Assembly (NCBI GenBank): GCA_947176775.1
Contig: CAMWRY010000008.1
Span: 1-33,547, forward strand
Reading direction: 5' to 3'
Origin: an uncultured Bacteroides sp.
GTDB taxonomy: Bacteria; Bacteroidota; Bacteroidia; Bacteroidales; Bacteroidaceae
Length of the DNA stretch: 33,547 bases
Shown here: positions 1-7,502 of the stretch, in pieces
How the letters are laid out: each line of letters starts with the position of its first letter
Position numbering within the stretch: position 1 is the first letter of the stretch
Translations under genes and position numbers: made by a program
Notes under the pieces: generated by a model
What the model was told of the DNA's origin: nothing
What the model saw: only the letters and a program-made list of their open reading frames with translations
Databases searched by the model: none

Positions 1-1090
1 CCGCGAAGTAATCAAGAAAATCGGCGATACCAAGGGCGAGTACATGTGCGACAGCAACGCGTGCGGCGTGCTGAGCGCCATCCACGAGCAGAGCCCCGAC
101 ATCAACCGCGGCGTAGAGCGCCAGGACCCCATGGACCAGGGTGCCGGCGACCAAGGCATGATGTTCGGCTATGCCACCAACGAGACGGAGAACTACATGC
201 CGCTCTCGCTCGACCTGGCACACCGCATCCTGCTGGTACTGGCCGACATCCGCCGCGAAGGCCAGGTGATGACCTACCTCCGTCCCGATGCCAAGAGCCA
301 GGTGACCATCGAGTACGATGACAACGGCACGCCCGTGCGCATCGACACCATTGTGGTCTCCACCCAGCACGACGACTTCATACAGCCCACTGACAGCAGC
401 GAGGCCGCACAGCTCAAGGCCGACGAGGAGATGCTGGCTCAAATCCGCCGCGATGTCATCGAGGTGCTGATGCCGCGTGTCATCGCCTCCATCCATGCCG
501 AAAAGGTGCTGGCGCTGTTCAACGACGGCATCAAGTATCACGTCAACCCCACGGGCAAGTTCGTTATTGGCGGCCCCCACGGTGACACGGGGCTGACGGG
601 ACGCAAAATCATCGTCGATACCTATGGCGGCAAGGGTGCCCACGGTGGCGGTGCCTTCTCCGGCAAAGACCCCTCGAAAGTGGACCGTAGCGCTGCATAC
701 GCCGCACGCCACATCGCCAAGAACCTGGTAGCTGCCGGCGTGGCCGACGAGATGCTGGTACAGGTGAGCTATGCCATCGGCGTGGCGCGCCCCATCAACA
801 TCTTCGTGGATACCTACGGCCGCAGCCACGTCAACATGAGTGACGGCGAGATTGCCCGTAAGATTGACGAACTGTTCGACCTCCGTCCCAAAGCCATCGA
901 AGACCGCCTGAAGCTGCGCAACCCCATCTATCAGGAGACTGCCGCCTACGGACACATGGGGCGCAAACCGCAGATAGTCACCAAGCATTTCCGCTCGCGC
1001 TACGAGGGCAACAAGGATGTAGAGGTGGAACTCTTCACTTGGGAGAAGCTGGACTACGTGGACAAGGTGAAGGCTGCGTTCGGGCTATAA
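1..1090 (+). CDS. metK: S-adenosylmethionine synthetase (5'-truncated by window edge)
   Basis: Makes S-adenosylmethionine from methionine and ATP in the cytoplasm. The reading frame is open from base 2, so the gene starts outside the window; the M at base 44 in the ORF track is internal. Visible family motifs are [12 protein letters not shown], the [13 protein letters not shown] segment and the glycine-rich [19 protein letters not shown] loop, which bind ATP, metal and the triphosphate product. About 362 residues are visible; the bacterial enzyme is usually 380-430 residues, so only a short N-terminal part is missing. It is followed by a long gene-free stretch, so it appears to end its transcription unit. 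Identification is secure. Confidence 0.97.
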   Translation, partial: REVIKKIGDTKGEYMCDSNACGVLSAIHEQSPDINRGVERQDPMDQGAGDQGMMFGYATNETENYMPLSLDLAHRILLVLADIRREGQVMTYLRPDAKSQVTIEYDDNGTPVRIDTIVVSTQHDDFIQPTDSSEAAQLKADEEMLAQIRRDVIEVLMPRVIASIHAEKVLALFNDGIKYHVNPTGKFVIGGPHGDTGLTGRKIIVDTYGGKGAHGGGAFSGKDPSKVDRSAAYAARHIAKNLVAAGVADEMLVQVSYAIGVARPINIFVDTYGRSHVNMSDGEIARKIDELFDLRPKAIEDRLKLRNPIYQETAAYGHMGRKPQIVTKHFRSRYEGNKDVEVELFTWEKLDYVDKVKAAFGL

Positions 1091-1094
1091 GTTT

Positions 1095-1158
1095 TTTTGA
1101 AGGAATAATGGGGGTGTAGAAATCTGTGGTCACACACACCTCCATAGCTCCTTCAAAA
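1095..1158 (+). other. two-stem hairpin just downstream of metK
   Basis: TTTTGAAGGA (1095-1104) pairs perfectly with TCCTTCAAAA (1149-1158), and an inner stem pairs TGGGGGTGT (1109-1117) with ACACCTCCA (1136-1144) with one G-U pair. It starts 5 bases after the metK stop. No clean U-tract follows the 3' arm, so it is not a textbook intrinsic terminator, though it probably marks the metK transcript end. GGAATAAT (1102-1109) can instead pair with ATTATTCC (1174-1181), giving a competing fold. Confidence 0.6.
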
Positions 1159-1225
1159 GGACTTCTTTCAAAAATTATTCCAGCAGATAGGAAGATTGAT
1201 AGAAAGAGAAATAAACGATTTCGTA

Positions 1226-1239
1226 GTTTACCGGTAAAC
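1226..1239. other. 14-bp perfect palindrome in gene-free region
   Basis: GTTTACCGGTAAAC is a perfect 14-bp palindrome in the roughly 500-bp gap between metK and the next gene remnant. It could be a protein-binding site, but no recognisable promoter lies close to it. The rest of 1160-1400 holds no gene that I can support. Confidence 0.4.
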
Positions 1240-1406
1240 GTATTTGCAGTTTACTGTTAATCTGATATGATTTTGAAATATAATTGGGTGAATGATAGTT
1301 GTTTACGATATATTCTACTGCCCGGGTATAGCTTGAATCCGTGTCTGAACTGTACTTGCCCTATACCAAAACCATATCTCCTCCGCATTCATAGCAACAG
1401 AGCCTA

Positions 1407-1483
1407 TACGGAGCAGATACGGAGCTGGTACGGAGCAGATACGGAGGTTGCACGGAGATTGCACGGAGATACTACGGAGATGG
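1407..1483. repeat. 7 x 11-bp tandem repeat
   Basis: Seven consecutive units of exactly 11 bp: TACGGAGCAGA, TACGGAGCTGG, TACGGAGCAGA, TACGGAGGTTG, CACGGAGATTG, CACGGAGATAC, TACGGAGATGG. The core YACGGAG is invariant and only the last four bases drift. A 73-residue ORF runs through the array, but its composition is explained by the repeat and it resembles no known protein. The period is close to one DNA helical turn, so the cores would lie on one face of the helix. Confidence 0.85.
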
Positions 1484-1540
1484 AGTAGGATAATATGAAA
1501 GTCGTGGCAGCTATTTTAATCTCCCTTTTTGTTCTATTTT

Positions 1541-1571
1541 TTTGCAATATCCCTGAAATGGTGTATTTTTG
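1541..1571 (+). promoter_or_regulatory. Bacteroides-type promoter ahead of the gene remnant
   Basis: A TTTG -33 box (1541-1544) and a TATTTTTG -7 box (1564-1571) are separated by 19 bp, matching the Bacteroides primary sigma consensus TTTG/TAnnTTTG. It lies 28 bp ahead of the ATG at 1600. The core closely resembles the next promoter at 2073-2103. Confidence 0.7.
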
Positions 1572-1599
1572 TGGCTAGCAACAAAATTAGAACTGGACT

Positions 1600-2020
1600 A
1601 TGAAAAACATTTTGCCTGTTCTACAATCTGTTCACTCACGACCCCTATTCGTATCAGCGGTTCAAGCAGTCCTCGCTCTACCGACTGCTGAACAGTAAAA
1701 AGTTCTGGACTTACTCCATCCTGAAGGACGACCACATGGAGGAAGAGGTGAAGGACTTCATCATTGCCGACGGAGAGAATGCCCGCTGCTGCGGCCCCGG
1801 ATGGGACTACTTTGCCAGCGACTCCATCTTCATCAAGGTACAGACCATCTCGAAGAGTTGCTACGACATCTATCACCGGATGATAGACCAGCTCTGCACC
1901 AACGGCGGCGCCTACATCCCCATGCCGGCCAACATAGGGAGCAACATCAGCGGCGGAACGGTGTACGGTTGCTTCCGCGTGAGCGCCGTGTCCGAGAAGG
2001 GGGTGGAGATGAAGGAGTAG
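1600..2020 (+). pseudogene. frameshifted/deleted gene remnant, C-terminal part possibly of a DUF4249-type lipoprotein
   Basis: A normal-looking start, ATGAAAAACATT, follows a good promoter but its frame stops after about 32 codons. The +1 frame is open from 1604 to the TAG at 2018-2020 and encodes a protein-like sequence (FYNLFTHDPYSYQRFKQSS, then TISKSCYDIYHRMIDQL, then NIGSNISGGTVYGCFRVSA). The NI-GG-YG-F ending and the ISK-YYD-like segment resemble the C-terminal end of DUF4249 outer-membrane-associated lipoproteins, but that family call is tentative. I see the frame break directly; I infer that the middle of the gene, including its lipoprotein signal, was deleted. The ORF caller's start at 1736 is an internal methionine. 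Confidence 0.6.
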
Positions 2021-2072
2021 CTCCCCGGAACACTTGCATTTCTTCTTTGACAGAGGAACTACAGGTATTTTG

Positions 2073-2103
2073 TTTCAAATCTCCCTGAAATCATGTACCT
2101 TTG
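2073..2103 (+). promoter_or_regulatory. promoter of the LOG-DUF4271-hemD block
   Basis: TACCTTTG (2096-2103) is a perfect -7 box with a TTTC -33-like box 19 bp upstream (2073-2076). It ends 31 bp before the chosen LOG start at 2135. Because the ORF-track start at 2093 lies upstream of this -7 box, that start is unlikely. Confidence 0.65.
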
Positions 2104-2134
2104 CGGCAATACTTCAAAGATAAATAGCAATACG

Positions 2135-2722
2135 ATGAACAAGATAAATGCCGTATGTGTGTACTGCGCTTCGAGTACCAAGATAGATGCCGCCTACTTC
2201 GATGCCGCCCGTGAACTGGGTACCCTGCTGGGACAGGGAGGCATCCGGGTGATTAACGGGGCGGGAAATATGGGCCTGATGGCCGCCGTGTCGGATGCCG
2301 CCCTCCGGGCCGGAGGCGAGGTGACGGGTGTCATCCCCCGTTTCATGGTGGAGCAAGGGTGGCAGCACACCGCGCTCACGCGCCTTGTGGAAGTGGAAAG
2401 CATGCACGAACGGAAAAAGATGATGGCCGACCTGAGCGATGCCGTCATTGCCCTGCCCGGCGGCTGCGGCACGCTGGAAGAGCTGCTGGAAATCATCACC
2501 TGGAAGCAACTGGGCCTCTATCTGAATCCGATTGTGATACTGAACGTGAAGAACTACTTCGACCCTCTGCTCGACATGTTGCGGCAGGCGGTGGACGAAC
2601 ACTTCATGCGCATGCAGCATGGTGCCATCTGGCAAGTGGCCCGGACACCGCAGGAAGCGGTGGAACTGGTACAGACTACCCCCGTGTGGGACGTTTCCAT
2701 CCGTAAATTCGCCGCGATATGA
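2135..2722 (+). CDS. LOG-family (TIGR00730) nucleoside-monophosphate phosphoribohydrolase
   Basis: Cytoplasmic Rossmann-like hydrolase of about 195 residues. LOG proteins cleave cytokinin riboside monophosphates or, more generally, purine nucleotide N-glycosidic bonds; the substrate in Bacteroides is not known from sequence. The diagnostic PGGCGTLEEL motif and the preceding MHERKKMM arginine motif are both present, and GAGNMGLM forms the N-terminal nucleotide loop. I chose ATG 2135 (MNKINAVCVYCASS) over 2093 because the promoter -7 box lies between them and the family begins with this strand. Its stop overlaps the start of the next gene by four bases, so translation is probably coupled. Confidence 0.9.
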   Translation: MNKINAVCVYCASSTKIDAAYFDAARELGTLLGQGGIRVINGAGNMGLMAAVSDAALRAGGEVTGVIPRFMVEQGWQHTALTRLVEVESMHERKKMMADLSDAVIALPGGCGTLEELLEIITWKQLGLYLNPIVILNVKNYFDPLLDMLRQAVDEHFMRMQHGAIWQVARTPQEAVELVQTTPVWDVSIRKFAAI

Positions 2723-3453
2723 TGAGAGCGCTACTGATGGCTTGGGCAGGAGTGGGAACGGAGGGCATCCCCATCCCCTATTCGCCGAGGATGGATGATG
2801 GTATCACCGTCATCCTGCTGTGCTGCTTCTTTCTGTCGGCTTACGTCCTGTCGCGCAGCCGCAAGTTTCTGCTGCAACTGGTGAAGGACTTCCTGCTGCA
2901 CCGCGAACGCACCAGCATCTTTGCAACTTCTACGGCTGCCGACATGCGATATCTGTTGTTGCTGGTCGTGCAGACCTGTATTCTGGCCGGTGTCTGCCTC
3001 TTTAATTGTTTCAACGACCTTCAACCTACCTTGGTACACCACGTCTGGCCGGAGTATCTGCTGGCTCTCTACATCGGCATCTGCCTGCTTTACTTGTGCC
3101 TGAAGTGGTTGCTCTACTCTTTTCTGGGTTGGATTTTTTTTGACGAAAGTACTACCACGCTATGGCTGGAGTCTTATTCCACGTTACTCTATTATTTGGG
3201 ATTTGCCCTGTTTCCGTTTGCCCTGTTCATCGTGTATTTCGATTTGAACTTGCAATTGACAATCATAATAGGACTGTTTTTGGTCTTTTTGGCCAAAATG
3301 TTGATGTTGTACAAGTGGCTAAAGCTTTTTTGTAATAATTTATATGGCAGTTCACTTTTAATTTTGTACTTTTGTGCCCTTGAAATTATGCCTTGCCTTG
3401 TGCTGTATCAAGGCATGCTGCATCTAAACGATTATTTGATAATAAAATTTTAG
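2719..3453 (+). CDS. DUF4271 integral membrane protein
   Basis: Inner-membrane protein of 244 residues with about six to seven hydrophobic segments (VILLCCFFLSAYVL; YLLLLVVQTCILAGVCLF; YLLALYIGICLLYLCL; YYLGFALFPFALFIVYF; LTIIIGLFLVFLAKMLML; SSLLILYFCALEIMPCLVLY). It matches the DUF4271 family, found in Bacteroidota and typically placed directly before a HemD-like gene, as here. It overlaps the LOG gene by 4 bases and is 4 bases ahead of hemD. No catalytic motif is visible and its function is unknown. The start could be the second of the two adjacent ATGs. Confidence 0.85.
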   Translation: MMRALLMAWAGVGTEGIPIPYSPRMDDGITVILLCCFFLSAYVLSRSRKFLLQLVKDFLLHRERTSIFATSTAADMRYLLLLVVQTCILAGVCLFNCFNDLQPTLVHHVWPEYLLALYIGICLLYLCLKWLLYSFLGWIFFDESTTTLWLESYSTLLYYLGFALFPFALFIVYFDLNLQLTIIIGLFLVFLAKMLMLYKWLKLFCNNLYGSSLLILYFCALEIMPCLVLYQGMLHLNDYLIIKF

Positions 3454-3457
3454 GACG

Positions 3458-4210
3458 TTGAAAATTAAGAAAGTACTTGTGTCGCAGCCGAAACCGGCAT
3501 CAGAGAAATCTCCTTACTACGACATTGCCGAAAAATATGGTGTGAAAATTGATTTTCGCCCCTTTATCAAAGTGGAAAGCCTTTCAGCGAAAGAGTTCAG
3601 ACAGCAGAAAATTTCAGTTTTGGATCATACTGCCGTTATTTTTACTTCGCGGCATGCCATTGACCATTTCTTCCATCTTTGCACGGAATTGCGTGTGACA
3701 ATTCCCGAAACTATGAAGTATTTCTGTGTGACAGAGGCGATAGCTCTGTATATCCAGAAGTATGTGCAGTATCGTAAACGCAAGATTTTCTTCGGAAGCA
3801 CTGGGAAGATTGATGACCTGATACCTTCCATCGTGAAACACAAGGCCGAAAAGTACTTGGTACCGATGTCGGATGTACACAGTGACGACGTTAAGAATCT
3901 GCTGGACAAGCATAAGATTCAGCATACCGAAGCCGTCATGTATCGTACCGTCAGCAACGACTTCACTGCCGACGAGGCTTTCGACTATGACATGCTGGTG
4001 TTTTTCAGCCCGGCAGGTATCACTGCCCTGAAGAAGAATTTCCCTGATTTCGACCAGAAGGATATCAAGATCGGAACGTTCGGTTCCACCACCGCCCAGG
4101 CTGTTCGCGACGCCGGTCTTCGTCTGGACTTGGAAGCTCCCAGCGTACAGGCACCCTCAATGACGGCGGCGCTCGACATGTTCATCAAAGAGAATAATAA
4201 AGGAAAGTAA
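3458..4210 (+). CDS. hemD: uroporphyrinogen-III synthase family protein
   Basis: HemD-fold protein of 250 residues. Classical HemD cyclises hydroxymethylbilane to uroporphyrinogen III for heme, siroheme and cobalamin. The first half begins IKKVLVSQPKPASEKSP, and the second half carries DMLVFFSPAGITALKKNF and IGTFGSTTAQAVRDAGL, the paired segments that build the two-lobed fold. The start is TTG at 3458, 4 bases after the DUF4271 stop; no ATG is better placed. Many Bacteroides lack most early heme genes, so an orphan HemD beside a membrane protein may not act in a full pathway. The family is sure; the reaction in this organism is inferred. Confidence 0.88.
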   Translation: MKIKKVLVSQPKPASEKSPYYDIAEKYGVKIDFRPFIKVESLSAKEFRQQKISVLDHTAVIFTSRHAIDHFFHLCTELRVTIPETMKYFCVTEAIALYIQKYVQYRKRKIFFGSTGKIDDLIPSIVKHKAEKYLVPMSDVHSDDVKNLLDKHKIQHTEAVMYRTVSNDFTADEAFDYDMLVFFSPAGITALKKNFPDFDQKDIKIGTFGSTTAQAVRDAGLRLDLEAPSVQAPSMTAALDMFIKENNKGK

Positions 4211-4216
4211 TGAAGA

Positions 4217-4247
4217 AGCTGCGAGTTGTAGTTCACAACTCGTAGCT
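4217..4247 (+). other. strong hairpin between hemD and rnpA
   Basis: Bases 4217-4229 pair with 4235-4247 across a 5-base loop (core CGAGTTGT-agttc-ACAACTCG), 13 pairs with one G-U. No U-tract follows, so it may be a processing or attenuation element, or a palindromic filler, rather than a terminator. It fills most of the 49-bp gap. Confidence 0.6.
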
Positions 4248-4259
4248 CTTAACTAACTC

Positions 4260-4679
4260 ATGCCAGATACACTGCGTAAGTCCGAACGACTGGACAAGAA
4301 AAAAGTGATAGAGAAGATGTTTGCAGGCGGTGCGCGCTCGTTTTCAATCTTCCCACTGCGTGTGGTATATCTGCCGGTGGAGGAACTGGAGGCAACCGTC
4401 TCCATCCTTGTCAGTGTATCGAAGCGCCGTTTCAAACGGGCGGTGAAGCGCAACCGCGTGAAACGCCAGATACGCGAAGCCTATCGCACAAACAAGCACG
4501 GACTGCTGGAGGTACTGATGGAGCAGAAGTGCCGTCTGGCCGTTGCTTTCATCTACCTTTCGGACCAGTTGACAGACTCTTCCCTCATCGAGGAGCGCAT
4601 GAAGACGGCTTTGGCGCGCATTGCCGAGAATATAACGGCAGAGGCTGAAACCGAGCCTGCCACTCCGCAAGTGCCATGA
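4260..4679 (+). CDS. rnpA: ribonuclease P protein component
   Basis: Protein subunit that helps the RNase P RNA cut the 5' leader from pre-tRNAs. The diagnostic RNR region [22 protein letters not shown] is present near residues 60-82, after the usual N-terminal [11 protein letters not shown] that contacts RNA. It has 139 residues; the family is usually 110-140, with an acidic/proline tail here. Its stop overlaps the yidD start (ATGA). In many bacteria rnpA is with rpmH and yidC; here it sits between hemD and yidD. Confidence 0.96.
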   Translation: MPDTLRKSERLDKKKVIEKMFAGGARSFSIFPLRVVYLPVEELEATVSILVSVSKRRFKRAVKRNRVKRQIREAYRTNKHGLLEVLMEQKCRLAVAFIYLSDQLTDSSLIEERMKTALARIAENITAEAETEPATPQVP

Positions 4680-4897
4680 AGCGTCTGCTTTCTACCTTGT
4701 TGCTGTTTCCCATCTACTTCTATCAGAGGTGCATATCGCCCCTTACGGGACCCTCATGCCGCTTCACCCCCACCTGTTCGCAATATGCGGTGGAGGCCAT
4801 CAAAAAACATGGACCTTTCAAAGGGCTTTACCTCGCCGTGAAGCGTCTTCTGCGTTGCCATCCCTGGGGAGGTTCCGGATACGACCCCGTTCCATGA
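4676..4897 (+). CDS. yidD: membrane protein insertion efficiency factor YidD
   Basis: Small 73-residue protein that assists YidC-dependent insertion of inner-membrane proteins. It shows the hallmark [27 protein letters not shown] and the C-terminal [13 protein letters not shown], with the conserved cysteines, and a short amphipathic/hydrophobic N-terminus. It overlaps rnpA and the following tatD-like gene by four bases on each side, so the three are probably translated in a coupled way. The rnpA-yidD pairing is conserved widely in bacteria. Confidence 0.96.
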   Translation: MKRLLSTLLLFPIYFYQRCISPLTGPSCRFTPTCSQYAVEAIKKHGPFKGLYLAVKRLLRCHPWGGSGYDPVP

Positions 4898-5529
4898 ACA
4901 TTCCTAAAGACATACATACCCACCGGCTTCCGTCACTACCCGGAACGGCGATTGTGAACGTCGCTCCCGATGCTTTTTCGCCCTGCAAGGGTGAATGGTA
5001 CTCGATAGGCATACATCCCTGGCACGTCACCCCTACCCTTGCTTCCGAGGGTGCTTCCTGTCCGCCGTCGTTACGCCATCCGCAAGTGCTGGCCGTGGGC
5101 GAAGCCGGGCTGGACAAGCTGGCCGCTGCCCCGATGACGCTGCAAGTAGAGTTGTTCAGAAGGCAGGCACGCTGGGCGGAAGAAGCAAGGAAGCCGTTGC
5201 TGATTCACCTGGTGAAGGCGACCGACGAGTTGCTGAAGGTGAAGCGAGAGCTATGTCCCTCCGTCCCGTGGATTATCCACGGTTTCCGCGGCAAGGCGGC
5301 ACTGGCAGAAGAGTACCTGCGACACGGTTTTCACCTCTCGTTCGGAGAGAAATATCAGGAAGCGGCACTTTGCACGATGCCTGCTTGCCGCCTCTTCATC
5401 GAGACGGACGAAAGTGAAATCGCCGTTCGCGAACTGTATGTCCGAGCTGCCCGGGTGCGCGGCATCTCCCCCGAAGAATTGGAGGAAACCGTCCGGAGAA
5501 ATGTCCGTACCCTCTTTTTTAGACCCTAA
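4894..5529 (+). CDS. TatD-family metal-dependent hydrolase
   Basis: TIM-barrel metallohydrolase of the TatD DNase family, about 211 residues, shorter than classical TatD (about 260). Metal-ligand motifs are seen in order: [36 protein letters not shown] and IETDES. I start at ATG 4894, which overlaps the yidD stop; the ORF-track start at 4729 only reads through yidD in another frame. The active-site set looks complete, so it is probably an active phosphodiesterase or DNase, but the substrate cannot be told from sequence. Confidence 0.88.
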   Translation: MNIPKDIHTHRLPSLPGTAIVNVAPDAFSPCKGEWYSIGIHPWHVTPTLASEGASCPPSLRHPQVLAVGEAGLDKLAAAPMTLQVELFRRQARWAEEARKPLLIHLVKATDELLKVKRELCPSVPWIIHGFRGKAALAEEYLRHGFHLSFGEKYQEAALCTMPACRLFIETDESEIAVRELYVRAARVRGISPEELEETVRRNVRTLFFRP

Positions 5530-5533
5530 GAAC

Positions 5534-5564
5534 TTGCTTCTTCGGATAAAGAGTCGTATTTTTG
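5534..5564 (+). promoter_or_regulatory. promoter of tyrS
   Basis: TATTTTTG (5557-5564) matches the Bacteroides -7 box, with TTGC (5534-5537) 19 bp upstream as a -33-like element. It begins only a few bases after the tatD-like stop and leaves a leader of about 60 bases before tyrS. Confidence 0.7.
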
Positions 5565-5632
5565 CGCAATCTTAAAACAAGGCTCTAAGCAGACAATCAA
5601 TACATTAATTAATCAGATAACATATTCATTCG

Positions 5633-6925
5633 ATGAACTTTGTAGAAGAATTAAGATGGCGTGGCATGCTCCACGATATGATGCCGGGTACGGAAGAACT
5701 TTTGGCTAAGGAACAAGTGACTGCATACATCGGTTTCGACCCCACAGCAGACTCTTTGCACATCGGTCACCTTTGCAGCGTGATGATTTTGCGCCATTTC
5801 CAGCGTTGCGGACACAAGCCGTTGGCGCTGATTGGCGGTGCCACGGGTATGATTGGCGACCCCTCGGGCAAGTCGGCCGAACGTAACCTGCTGACGGAAG
5901 AGACCTTGCGCCACAACATGGAAGGCATGAAGGCGCAACTCTCCAAGTTCTTGGATTTCGAGTCGGATGCCCCCAACCGCGCCGAGCTGGTGAACAACTA
6001 CGACTGGATGAAGGACTTCTCCTTCCTTGACTTTGCCCGTGAGGTGGGTAAGCACATCACCGTGAACTATATGATGGCTAAAGACTCTGTGAAGAAGCGC
6101 CTCAACGGCGAGGCTCGCGACGGCTTGTCGTTCACCGAGTTTACCTACCAGCTGCTGCAAGGCTATGACTTCCTGCACCTGTATGAGACCAAAGGCTGCA
6201 AGCTGCAAATGGGCGGTAGCGACCAATGGGGAAACATCACCACCGGTTCGGAACTTATCCGCCGCACCAACGGTGGCGAAGCGTTTGCCCTGACCTGTCC
6301 GCTGATTACAAAAGCCGACGGTGGCAAGTTCGGCAAGACGGAGTCCGGAAACATCTGGCTTGACCCACGCTACACCTCTCCCTACAAGTTCTATCAGTTC
6401 TGGCTGAACGTGAGCGACGAAGATGCCAAACGCTACATCAAGATATTTACCGCCCTCTCCCGTGAGGAGATTGAAGCCCTGACGACCGAACACGAAGCGG
6501 CTCCCCACTTGCGCGTGCTCCAGAAACGCCTGGCCAAGGAAGTGACCATCATGGTACACTCCGAAGCTGACTACAATGCAGCGGTAGACGCCTCCAACAT
6601 CCTCTTCGGTAATGCTACTTCCGATGCCCTGAAGAAGCTGGACGAAGACACCCTGCTGGCTGTGTTCGAAGGTGTTCCCCAGTTTGAAATCTCCCGGGAT
6701 ACACTGGCTGCCGGCGTGAAGGCGGTCGACCTGTTCGTAGACCATGCCGCCGTATTTGCCTCCAAGGGCGAGATGCGCAAGCTGGTACAGGGTGGCGGCG
6801 TTTCGCTGAACAAGGAGAAGTTGACAGCCTTCGACCAAGTAGTGACGACAGCCGACTTGCTGGACGAAAAGTACCTGCTGGTGCAACGTGGTAAGAAGAA
6901 CTATTACCTGATTATTGTGAAATAA
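5633..6925 (+). CDS. tyrS: tyrosyl-tRNA synthetase
   Basis: Class I aminoacyl-tRNA synthetase that charges tRNA-Tyr. The HIGH signature is SLHIGH (residues 41-46), the tyrosine/ATP pocket includes [18 protein letters not shown] is present, and the KMSKS loop is KFGKT (about 232-236), a variant common in this subfamily. The C-terminal part ([17 protein letters not shown]) is the S4 RNA-binding domain. At 430 residues it is full length. It has its own promoter and is followed by a terminator hairpin. No T-box-like leader is seen. Confidence 0.97.
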   Translation: MNFVEELRWRGMLHDMMPGTEELLAKEQVTAYIGFDPTADSLHIGHLCSVMILRHFQRCGHKPLALIGGATGMIGDPSGKSAERNLLTEETLRHNMEGMKAQLSKFLDFESDAPNRAELVNNYDWMKDFSFLDFAREVGKHITVNYMMAKDSVKKRLNGEARDGLSFTEFTYQLLQGYDFLHLYETKGCKLQMGGSDQWGNITTGSELIRRTNGGEAFALTCPLITKADGGKFGKTESGNIWLDPRYTSPYKFYQFWLNVSDEDAKRYIKIFTALSREEIEALTTEHEAAPHLRVLQKRLAKEVTIMVHSEADYNAAVDASNILFGNATSDALKKLDEDTLLAVFEGVPQFEISRDTLAAGVKAVDLFVDHAAVFASKGEMRKLVQGGGVSLNKEKLTAFDQVVTTADLLDEKYLLVQRGKKNYYLIIVK

Positions 6926-7054
6926 CGGCATTAAAGGCGATGATTCGCATATCCGTTTTATTACCATACTCCTCTTTAGTGGCCGGTCTTTGTCTGCAAA
7001 GTATTGCCTCTAAAGTAACGAAGAAACGGAAATAATGCTTCGATAATAAAAAAT

Positions 7055-7090
7055 AGCCCCGAAATATTTGCATATATCGGGGCTTCCTTT
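7055..7090 (+). terminator. intrinsic terminator after tyrS
   Basis: AGCCCCGA (7055-7062) pairs perfectly with TCGGGGCT (7077-7084) across a 14-base loop and is followed by a T-rich run. It lies about 130 bases past the tyrS stop; nothing gene-like lies between. An A-run precedes it, so it could work in both directions. The loop contains the -33 box of the tRNA promoter. Confidence 0.75.
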
Positions 7091-7098
7091 TATCTTTG
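7067..7098 (+). promoter_or_regulatory. tRNA-Gln promoter
   Basis: TTTG (7067-7070) and TATCTTTG (7091-7098) are spaced by exactly 20 bp, an excellent match to the Bacteroides consensus. The -7 box ends 29 bases before the tRNA. The -33 box lies in the loop of the tyrS terminator, and the 3' arm of that hairpin forms part of the spacer. Confidence 0.8.
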
Positions 7099-7127
7099 CA
7101 TCGCTTTTTAACAGAAAGCCCTATGTT

Positions 7128-7198
7128 TGGACTATGGTGTAATGGTAGCACAACAGGTTTTGGTTCTGTTTGTCCAAGTTCGAATCTTGGTAGTCCAA
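7128..7198 (+). tRNA. tRNA-Gln (anticodon UUG)
   Basis: The acceptor arms TGGACTA and TAGTCCA pair fully, with an A discriminator. The D-arm region, the anticodon loop TTTTGGT with anticodon TTG, and the T-arm (TCCAAGTTCGAATCTTGG) are present. CCA is not encoded. It reads glutamine CAA/CAG codons. Confidence 0.96.
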
Positions 7199-7226
7199 CT
7201 TTGTTTTTCATTATTTTTGATTTTTG

Positions 7227-7261
7227 CCCCCTTAGAGTTTTTAGCTTTAAGGGGGTTTTTT
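7227..7261 (+). terminator. intrinsic terminator after tRNA-Gln
   Basis: CCCCCTTAGAG pairs with CTTTAAGGGGG (11 pairs, one G-U) around a 7-base loop and is followed directly by six T. It is a textbook rho-independent terminator 28 bases past the tRNA. Confidence 0.93.
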
Positions 7262-7355
7262 AGTTCCCCTTCCTTCTCTTGGCAGTGTCCGCCGGCTCTT
7301 CGTCATTCACCATACATATCGATTCTCTTGATTTAACAAGTCTTTGAACAATATT

Positions 7356-7384
7356 GCTGTATAATTGAGACAAAATTATACAGC
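7356..7384. promoter_or_regulatory. operator-like perfect 11-7-11 inverted repeat
   Basis: GCTGTATAATT and AATTATACAGC are perfect reverse complements separated by 7 bp. The right half ends 18 bp ahead of the -7 box at 7403, so it covers the expected -33 position of the kduD promoter. This geometry fits binding of a dimeric repressor or activator. The rest of the 240-bp gap holds no gene. Confidence 0.65.
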
Positions 7385-7402
7385 TTCTCCATTTTCTTTT
7401 GC

Positions 7403-7410
7403 TACATTTG
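7403..7410 (+). promoter_or_regulatory. -7 box of the kduD unit
   Basis: TACATTTG fits TAnnTTTG. No TTTG stands at the expected -33 position, which is instead occupied by the inverted repeat at 7356-7384. That fits a promoter that depends on, or is blocked by, a regulator. The leader to the ATG at 7503 would be about 85 bases. Confidence 0.5.
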
Positions 7411-7502
7411 CACCGTGTACGTAAACGATATGCCTTTGCAACCGAATCGGACGCTTCGTACATCAAGTGAGAACGTCATTTTTAAACTTAATAATTAACA
7501 TT

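Noticed and set aside
1267-1488. 73-residue ORF between metK and the gene remnant
   Set aside because: A third of it is the 11-bp repeat; no promoter or recognisable protein features.
5651-6967. 438-residue minus-strand ORF
   Set aside because: Shadow of tyrS; His/Gln/Val-rich composition without family features, while the + frame encodes a complete synthetase.
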